Assembly (NCBI RefSeq): GCF_051401765.1
Contig: NW_027480467.1
Span: 2,976,001 to 3,040,000 of the forward strand
DNA length: 64,000 bases
Direction of reading: 5' to 3'
From: Calliopsis andreniformis
Lineage: Eukaryota > Arthropoda > Insecta > Hymenoptera > Andrenidae
Positions 51,512 through 61,587 of this stretch are shown in pieces (positions within the stretch are counted from its first letter, which is position 1; each line of letters begins with the position of its first letter). Under the pieces are notes generated by a model. The model was not told the origin of the DNA. It saw only the letters and a list, made by a program, of their open reading frames with translations, and did not search any database. The translations under genes and the position numbers were made by a program.

Positions 51512-52911
51512 TCAATCTTCAATCCTCAATCCTCAATCCTCAATCCTCAATCCTCAATACTCAATCTTCAATCCTCAGTCCTCAATTCTCAATCATCAAT
51601 CTTCAATCCTCAATACTCAATCTTCTATCCTCAATCCTCAATACTCAATCCTCAATCCTCAATCCTCAGTCCTCAATCCTCAATCCTCAATCCTCAATCC
51701 TCAATCCTCAGTCCTCAATCCTCAATCCTCAATCCCCAATCCTCAATATTCAATCCTCAATCCTCAATCCTCAATCCTCAATACTCAATCCTCAATCTTC
51801 AATCCTCAATAGTCAATCTTCAATCCTCAATCCTCAATCCTCAATCCTCAATACTCAATCCTCAATCCTCAACCCTCAATCCTCATTCCTCAATCTTCAA
51901 TCCTCAATACTCAATCTTCAATCCTCAATCCTCAGTCCTCAGACCTCAAACCTCAATCCTCAACCCTCAGCCCTCATCGTCAATCCTCAAACCTCAATCC
52001 TAAATCCTCAATCGTCAATCCTCAATCCTCAATGTTCAATCCACAATACTCAACCTTTAAACCTCAATCCTCAATCCTCAATACTCAATATTCAATCCTC
52101 AATACTCAACTTTCAATACTCAATCCGCAATCATCAATCCTCAATCCTGAATCCTCACTCATCAAGCCTCAATCTTCAATACTCAATCGTCAATCCTCAG
52201 TCCTCAATCCTCAGCCCTCAGTCCTCGTCATCAATCCTCCACCCTCAATAATCAACCCGCAATCTTCAATCATCAATCCTCAATCCTGAATCCTCAGTCC
52301 TCAATCCTCAATTCTCAATCCTCAATCCTCAATCCTCAGTCCTCAATCCTCAATCCTCAATCCCCAATCCTCAATATTCAATCGTCAATCCTCAATCCTC
52401 AATCCTCAATACTCAATCCTCAATCTTCAATCCTCAATAGTCAATCTTCAATCCTCAATCCTCAATCCTCAATCCTCAATACTCAATCCTCAATCCTCAA
52501 CCCTCAATCCTCATTCCTCAATCTTCAATCCTCAATACTCAATCTTCAATCCTCAATCCTCAATCCTCAATCCTCAATCCTCATTCTTCAATCCTCAATA
52601 CCCAATCCTCAATCTTCAATCCTCAAACCTCAATAACCCATTCTCAATCCTCAATCCTCAGTCGTCAGTCCTCAAACCACAATCCTCAACCCTCAGCCCT
52701 CATCCTCAATCCTCAATCCTTACTCCTCAGTCCTCAACCATCAATCCTCAATACTCAATTTTCAATCCTCAATCCTCAAACCTCAATCCTCAATCCTCAA
52801 TGCTAAATCCTCAATCATCAATACTCAATCTTCAATACTCAATCCTCAATCCTCAATCCTGAATCCTCAATACTAAAGCATCAATACTCAATTCTCAATA
52901 CTCAAAAGAAC

Positions 52912-52929
52912 ATCCTGAATTCGCAGGAT
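52912..52929. repeat. Hairpin H17 (mutated arm)
   Basis: It has the same T-to-G change as H6, at 52,923. Confidence 0.85.
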
Positions 52930-54278
52930 CCAATACTCAAACCTCAAACCTCAAACCTCAGCCATCATCCTCAATCCTCAATCCTCAATCGTCAATCCTC
53001 AATACTCAATCTTCAATCCTCAATACTCAATCCTCAATCCTCAAAATTCAATCCTCAATACTCAATCTTCAGTCCTCAATCCGCAATCATCAATCCTCAA
53101 TCCTCAATCCTCAGTCATCAATCCTCAAACTTCAGTCCTCATCCTCAATTCTCAATCCTCAACCCTCAATCCTCAAACCACAATCCTCAACTGTCAGTCC
53201 TCGTCCTCAATCCTCAACCCTCAGTCCTCAATCCTCAATCTTCAATCATCAATACTCAATCTTCAATCCTCAACACTCAATCCTCAATCCTCATTCCTCA
53301 AACCTCAATCCTCAACCCTCAGTCCTTATCCTCAATTCTCAATTCTCAATCCTCAATCCTCAATCCTCAATCATCGATCCTCTATAATCAATTTTCAATC
53401 CTAGATCCTCAATCCCCAATGCTCAATCTTTAATCCTCAATTTTCAATCCTCAATACTCAATCTTCAATCCTCAGTCCTCAGTCCTCAATCCTCAATTCT
53501 GAGTTCTCAATCCTGAATCCTCAATGTTCAGCCATCAGTCCTCAACAATCAGCTGTCAATTCTCAATTCTCAATAGAATATCATCAATTCACAGTTTTCA
53601 ATACTCAATGCTCAATCTGCAGTCTTCAAATATCTATACACAAACATCAATCCTCATCACACAACACTCAACACTCAGTCCACAATCCTCAATCTTCAAT
53701 CCTCAATCCTCAATCCTCAATCCTCAATCCTCAATCTTCAATCCTCAATACTCAATCTTCAATCCTCAGTCCTCAATTCTCAATCCTCAATCTTCAATCC
53801 TCAATACTCAATCTTCTATCCTCAATCCTCAATACTCAATCCTCAATCCTCATTCTTCAATCCTCAACACCCAATCCTCAATCTTCAATCCTCAATCCTC
53901 AATCCTTAATTCTCAAACTTCAATCCTCAGTCCTCAGTCCTCAAACCTCAATCCTCAACCATCAGCCCTCATCCTGGATCCTCAAACCTAAATCTTCAAT
54001 CCTCAATCCACAATCCTCATGCCTCAATCCTCAATACTCAATCATCAGTCCTCAAACCTCAATCCTGAATCCTCAACCCTCAGTCCTCAACCTTCAGACT
54101 TCAGACCTCAACAATCAGTTGTCAATCCTCAATCCTCAATAGAATATCATCAATTCACAGTTTTCAATACTAAATTCTCGGTCTGCAATCTTCGAATCTC
54201 TATCCACAAACATCAATCCTCATCACTCAACCCTCAACACTCAGTCACCAATCCTCAATCTTCAATCCTCTATCCTCT
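52912..54278 (+). repeat. H-A-B unit 10 (internal deletions)
   Basis: It keeps both deletions and the mutated hairpin arm of unit 5, so these arose before the 28-kb duplication. CAAACTTCAATCC at 53,914 differs from CAAACCTCAATCC in unit 5. Confidence 0.87.
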
Positions 54279-54620
54279 ATCCTCAATCCTCATTCTTCAA
54301 TCCTCAATACCCAATCCTCAATCTTCAATCCTCAAACCTCAATAACCCATTCTCAATCCTCAATCCTCAGTCGTCAGTCCTCAAACCACAATCCTCAACC
54401 CTCAGCCCTCATCCTCAATCCTCAATCCTTACTCCTCAGTCCTCAACCATCAATCCTCAATACTCAATTTTCAATCCTCAATCCTCAAACCTCAATCCTC
54501 AATCCTCAATGCTAAATCCTCAATCATCAATACTCAATCTTCAATACTCAATCCTCAATCCTCAATCCTGAATCCTCAATACTAAAGCATCAATACTCAA
54601 TTCTCAATACTCAAAAGAAC

Positions 54621-54638
54621 ATCCTGAATTCTCAGGAT
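54621..54638. repeat. Hairpin H18
   Basis: Perfect stem, 28-kb partner of H7. Confidence 0.85.
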
Positions 54639-57172
54639 CCAATACTCAAACCTCAAACCTCAAACCTCAGCCATCATCCTCAATCCTCAATCCTCAATCG
54701 TCAATCCTCAACCTTCAATCCTCAACACTCAGCCTTCAACCCTCAATCCTCAATCCTCAATCCTCAATCCTCAATCCTCAATCTTCAATCCTCAATACTC
54801 AATCTTCAATCCTCAATACTCAATCCTCAATCCTCAATATTCAATCCTCAATACTCAATCTTCAGTCCTCAATCCGCAATCATCAATCCTCAATCCTCAA
54901 TCCTCAGTCATCAATCCTCAAACTTCAGTCCTCATCCTCAATTCTCAATCCTCAACCCTCAATCCTCAAACCACAATCCTCAACTGTCAGTCCTCGTCCT
55001 CAATCCTCAACCCTCAGTCCTCAATCCTCAATCTTCAATCATCAATACTCAATCTTCAATCCTCAACACTCAATCCTCAATCCCCAATCCTCAATCTTTA
55101 ATCCTCAATTTTCAATCCTCAATACTCAATCTTCAATCCTCAGTCCTCAGTCCTCAATCCTCAATTCTGAATTCTCAATCCTGAATCCTCAATGTTCAGC
55201 CATCAGTCCTCAACAATCAGCTGTCAATTCTCAATTCTCAATAGAATATCATCAATTCACAGTTTTCAATACTCAATGCTCAATCTGCAATCTTCAAATA
55301 TCTATACACAAACATCAATCCTCATCACACAACACTCAACACTCAGTCCACAATCCTCAATCTTCAATCCTCAATCCTCAATCCTCAATCCTCAATCCTC
55401 AATCTTCAACCATCAATACTCATTCATCAGTCCTCAATTCTCAATCCTCAATCCTCAATCCTCAATACTCAATCGTCAGTCTTCAATCCTCAATACTCAA
55501 TATTCAATCCACAATCCTGGATCCTCAATCCTCAATCCTCATTCTTCAATCCCCAATACCCAATCCTCAACCTTCAATACTCAATCCTCAATCCTCAATT
55601 CTCAATACTCAATCCTCAGACCTCAGTCCTCAAACCTCAATCCTCAACCCTCAGCCCTCATCCTCAATCCTCAATCCTCAACCTCAATCCTCAATCTTCA
55701 ATCCTCAATACCCAATCCTAAATCTTCAATCCTCAATCCTCAATTATCAATTCTCAATCCTCAGTCCTCAATACTCTGTCCTCAAACCTCAATCCTCACA
55801 CCTCAGTCCTCGTCCTCAAACCTCAACCCTCAATAATCATTCCGCAATCTTCACTCATCAATACTCAATCTTCAATCCTCAATCCTCAATACTCAATCCT
55901 CAATCCTCAATACTCAATCCTCAGTCCTCAGTCCTCATTCTTCAAAACTCATTCCGTCAATCCTCAATATTCAACACACAACCCTCAGCCATCAATCCAA
56001 AATTCTCAATACTCAATAGAAGATCCTGAATTCTCAGTTTTCAATACTCAATCCTCAATCTTCAATCTTCAAATCTCCTTTCACAAACATCAATTCTCAT
56101 CACTCAACCCTCAACACTCATTTCCCAATCGTCAATCTTCAATACTCAATCCTCAATCCTCAATCTTCAATCCTCAATACTCAATCTTCATTCCTCAGTC
56201 CTCAATTCTCAATCCTCAATCTTCAATCCTCAATACTCAATCTTCTATCCTCAATCCTCAATACTCAATCCTCAATCCTCATTCTTCAATCCTCAACACC
56301 CAATCCTCAATCTTCAATCCTCAATCCTCAATCCTTAATTCTCAAACCTCAATCCTCAGTCCTCAGTCCTCAAACCTCAATCCTCAACCTTCAGCCCTCA
56401 TCCTGGATCCTCAAACCTAAATCTTCAATCCTCAATCCACAATCCTCATGCCTCAATCCTCAATCCTCAATCATCAGTCCTCAAACCTCAATCCTGAATC
56501 CTCAACCCTCAGTCCTCAACCTTCAGACTTCAGACCTCAACAATCAGTTGTCAATCCTCAATCCTCAATAGAATATCATCAATTCACAGTTTTCAATACT
56601 AAATTCTCGGTCTGCAATCTTCGAATCTCTATCCACAAACATCAATCCTCATCACTCAACCCTCAACACTCAGTCACCAATCCTCAATCTTCAATCCTCT
56701 ATCCTCTATCCTCAATCCTCAATCCTCAATCCTCAATCCTCAATCCTCAACCTCAATCCTCAATCTTCAATCCTCAATACTCAATCTTCAATCCTCAATC
56801 CTCAGTCCTCAAACCTCAATTCTGGACCCTCAATCCTGAATCCTCAATCTTCAGCCCTCAGTCCTCAACAATCAGTTGTCAATCCTCAATCCTCAGTATA
56901 ATATTCTCAGTTCACAGTTTTCAATACTCAATACTCAATCTGCAATCTTCAAACCTCTATCCACAGACATCAATTCTCATCACTCAACCCTCAACACTCA
57001 GTCCTCAATGTTCAATCCTCAATCCCCAATTCTCAATCCTCGATCCTCAATGCTGAATCTTCAATCCTCAATCCTCAATCCTCAATCCTCAATCCTCAAT
57101 GCTGAATATTCAATCCTCAGTCCCCAAACCTCAATCCTCAATCCTCAATCCTCATTCTTCTATCATCAATAA
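54621..57172 (+). repeat. H-A-B-C unit 11
   Basis: This is the partner of unit 6 with the same 125-bp deletion. G56825 turns the TGA after B into TGG and lengthens the forward open frame to 57,056. CAATGCTGAATATTC at 57,099 replaces CAATCCTGAATATTC. Confidence 0.87.
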
Positions 57173-60098
57173 TCAATCTCCAACCCTAGATCCCCAATCC
57201 CCAATCCTCAATCCTTAATCCTCAATCTTCAATCCACAATCCCCAGCCCTCAATCTTCAATCCTGAATGCCCAGTCCTCAATCCTCAATCCTCAGCCCTC
57301 AGTCCTCGTCATCAATCCTCAACCCTCAATAATCAACCCGCAACCTTCAATCATCAATACTCAATCTTCAATCCTCAATCCTCAAACTCAATCCTCAATA
57401 CTCAATCCCCAGTCCTCAGTCCTCAATCTTCAATACTCAATCCGCCAATCCTCAACATTCAACACACAACCCTCAACCATCAATCCTCAATACTCAACCA
57501 TCAATCCTCAATTCTCAATACTCAGTTGAATATCCTGAATTCTCAGCTTTCAATACTCAATCCTCAATCTTCAATCTTCAAATCTCCATCCACAAACATC
57601 AATTCTCATCTCTCAACCCTCAACACTCAGTCCTCAATATTCAATGCTCAATCCTCAATCCTCAATCTTCAATCCTCAATCCTCAATCCTCAATCGTCTG
57701 TCTTCAATCCTCAATACTCAATATTCAATCCACAATCCTGAATCCTCAATCCTCAATCCTCATTCTTCAATCCTCAATACCCAATCCTCAATCTTCAATC
57801 CTCAATCCTCAATCCTCAATTCTCAATACTCAATCCTCAGACCTCAGTCCTCAAACCTCAATCCTCAACCCTCAGCCCTCATCCTCAATCCTCAATCCTC
57901 AACCTCAATCCTCAATCTTCAATCCTGAATACTCAATCTTCAACCTTCAATCCTCAGTCCTCAAACCTCAATTCTGAATCCTCAATACTGAATCCTCAAC
58001 CTACAGCCCTCAGTCCTCAACAATCAGTTGTCAATCCTCAATCCTCACTATAATGTCCTCAGTTCACAGTTTTCAATACTCAATACTCAATCTGCAATCT
58101 TCAAATCTCTATCCACAGTCATCAATTCTCATCACTCAACCCTCAACACTCAGTCCTCAATGTTCAATCCTCAATCCCCAATTCTCAATCCTCGATCCTC
58201 AATGCTGAATCTTCAATCCTCAATCCTCAATCCTCAATCCTCAATCCTCAATCCTCAATCCTGAATATTCAATCCTCAGTCCCCAATCCTCAATCCTCAA
58301 TCCTCAATCCTCATTCTTCAATCCTCAATACACAATCCTCAATCTTCAATCCTCAATCCTCAATCCTCAATTCTCAATCCTCAATCCTCAGTCCTCAGAC
58401 CTCAAACCTCAATCCTCAACCCTCAGCCCTCATCGTCAATCCTCAAACCTCAATCCTAAATCCTCAATCGTCAATCCTCAATCCTTAATGTTCAATCCAC
58501 AATACTCTACCTTTAAACCTCAATCCTCAATCCTCAATACTCAATATTCAATCCCCAATACTCAACTTTCAATACTCAATCCGCAATCATCAATCCTCAA
58601 TCCTCAATCCTCAGTCATCAATCCTCAATCTTCAATACTCAATCGTCAATCCTCAGTCCTCAATCCTCAATCCTCAATCCTCGTATCACAAACCTCAATC
58701 CTCAACCCTAAGTCCCCATCCTCAACTCTCAATTCTCAACCCTCAATCCTCAACCCTCAATCTTGAATCCTCAATAATCAATCTCCAATCCTAGATCCCC
58801 AATCCCTAATCCTCAATCCTTAATCCTCAATCTTCAATCCTCAATCCCCAGTCCTCAATCTTCAATCCTCAATGCTCAATCCTCAATCCTCAATCCTCAG
58901 TCCTCAATCCTCAATCCTCAATCCTCAATCCTCAATCCTCAATCCTCATTCCTCAATCCTCAATCCTCAATCCCCAATCCTCAATATTCAATCCTCAATC
59001 CTCAATCCTCAATACTCAATCCTCAATCTTCAATCCTCAATAGTCAATCTTCAATCCTCATTCCTCAATCCTCAATCCTCAATACTCAATCCTCAATCCT
59101 CAACCCTCAATCCTCAATCCTCAATCTTCAATCCTCAATACTCAATATTCAATCCTCAATCCTCAATCCTCAATCCTCAATCCTCATTCTTCAATCCTCA
59201 ATACCCAATCCTCAATCTTCAATCCTCAATCCTTAATCCTCAATTCTCAATCCTCAATCCTCAGTCGTCAGTCCTCAAACCACAATCCTCAACCCTCAGC
59301 CCTCATCCCCAATCCTCAATCCTTATTCCTCAGTCCTCAACCATCAATCCTCAATACTCAATTTTCAATCCTCAATCCTCAATCCTCAATCCTCAATCCT
59401 CAATGCTAAATCCTCAATCATCAATACTCAATCTTCAATACTCAATCCTCAATCCTCAATCCTGAATCCTCAATACTAAAGCATCAATACTCAATTCTCA
59501 ATACTCAAAAGAACATCCTGAATTCTCAGGATCCAATACTCAAACCTCAAACCTCAAACCTCAGCCATCATCCTCAATCCTCAATCCTCAATCGTCAATC
59601 CTCAACCTTCAATCCTCAACACTCAGCCTTCAACCCTCAATCCTCAATCCTCAATCGTCAATCCGCAATCCTCAATCCTCAGTCATCAATCCTCAACCTT
59701 CAATACTCAATCCTCTATCCTCAATCCTCAATCCTCAATCTTCAATCCTCAATACTCAATCTTCAATACTCAATCCTCAATCCTCAATCCTCAATACTCA
59801 ATTCTCAATGCTCAACCCTCAATCCTCAATGCTCAATCTTCAATCCTCAATACTCAATCTTCAATCCTCAATCCTCAATCCTCAATCCTCAATCCTCATT
59901 CTTCAATCCTCAATACCCAATCCTCAATGCTCAATCCTCAATCCTCAATCCTCAGTCCTCAATCCTCAATCCTCAATCCTCAATCCTCAATCCTCAGTCC
60001 TCAATCCTCAATCCTCAATCCCCAATCCTCAATATTCAATCCTCAATCCTCAATCCTCAATCCTCAATACTCAATCCTCAATCTTCAATCCTCAATAG
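57173..60098 (+). repeat. K unit, complete copy 4
   Basis: This is the partner of 28,911-31,836 and keeps its private changes (CCGCAACCTTC, CTCAACATTCAAC, CTCACTATAATG), which dates them before the 28-kb duplication. Confidence 0.86.
59515..59532. repeat. Hairpin H19 (inside K)
   Basis: Perfect stem, 28-kb partner of H8. Confidence 0.85.
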
Positions 60099-61569
60099 TC
60101 AATCTTCAATCCTCAATCCTCAATCCTCAATCCTCAATCCTCAATACTCAATCTTCAATCCTCAGTCCTCAATTCTCAATCCTCAATCTTCAATCCTCAA
60201 TACTCAATCTTCTATCCTCAATCCTCAATACTCAATCCTCAATCCTCATTCTTCAATCCTCAACACCCAATCCTCAATCTTCAATCCTCAATCCTCAATC
60301 CTTAATTCTCAACCCTCAATCCTCAGTCCTCAGTCCTCAAACCTCAATCCTCAACCTTCAGCCCTCATCCTGGATCCTCAAACCTAAATCTTCAATCCTC
60401 AATCCACAATCCTCATGACTCAATCCTCAATCCTCAATACTCAATCCTCAATCTTCAATCCTCAATCCTCAATACTCAATCCTCAATACTCAATCCCCAG
60501 TCCTCAGGCCTCAATCTTCAATACTCAATCCGCCAATCTTCAATATTCAACACACAACCCTCAACCATCAATCCTCAATACTCAACCATCAACCCTCAAT
60601 TCTCAATACTCAGTTGAATATCCTGAATTCTCAGTTTTCAATACTCAATCCTCAATCTTCAATCTTCAAATCTCCATCTACAAACATCAATTCTCATCTC
60701 TCAACCCTCAACACTCAGTCCTCAATATTCAATCCTCAATCCTCAATCCTCAATCTTCAATCCTCAATACTCAATCTTCAATCCTCAATCGTCAATTCTC
60801 AATCTTCAATCCTCAACACTCAATCCTCAATCCTCAATATTCAATCCTCAATACTCAATCTTCAATCCTCAATCCGCAATCATCAATCCTCAATCCTCAG
60901 TCCTCAGTCATCAATCCTCAATCTTCAATACTCAATCGTCAATCCTCAGTCCTCAATCCTCAATCCTCAATCCTCGTATCACAAACCTCAATCCTCAACC
61001 CTAAGTCCCCATCCTCAACTCTCAATTCTCAACCCTCAATCCTCAACCCTCAATCTTGAATCCTCAATAATCAATCTCCAATCCTAGATCCCCAATCCCT
61101 AATCCTCAATCCTTAATCCCCAATCTTCAATCCTCAATCCCCAGTCCTCAATCTTCAATCCTCAATCCTCATTCCTCAATCTTCAATCCTCAATACTCAA
61201 TCTTCAATCCTCAATCCTCAATCCTCAATCCTCAATCCTCATTCTTCAATCCTCAATACCCAATCCTCAATCTTCAATCCTCAAACCTCAATAACCCATT
61301 CTCAATCCTCAATCCTCAGTCGTCAGTCCTCAAACCACAATCCTCAACCCTCAGCCCTCATCCTCAATCCTCAATCCTTACTCCTCAGTCCTCAACCATC
61401 AATCCTCAATACTCAATTTTCAATCCTCAATCCTCAAACCTCAATCCTCAATCCTCAATGCTAAATACTCAATCATCAATACTCAATCTTCAATACTCAA
61501 TCCTCAATCCTCAATCCTGAATCCTCAATACTAAAGCATCAATACTCAATTCTCAATACTCAAAAGAAC

Positions 61570-61587
61570 ATCCTGAATTCTCAGGAT
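61570..61587. repeat. Hairpin H20
   Basis: Perfect stem, 28-kb partner of H9. Confidence 0.85.

Larger units (their letters stand above)
54279..60248 (+). repeat. 6-kb block, copy 4
   Basis: This is the 28-kb partner of 26,017-31,986. Copy 3 is the matching part of the duplicate at about 45,567-51,661. Confidence 0.87.
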
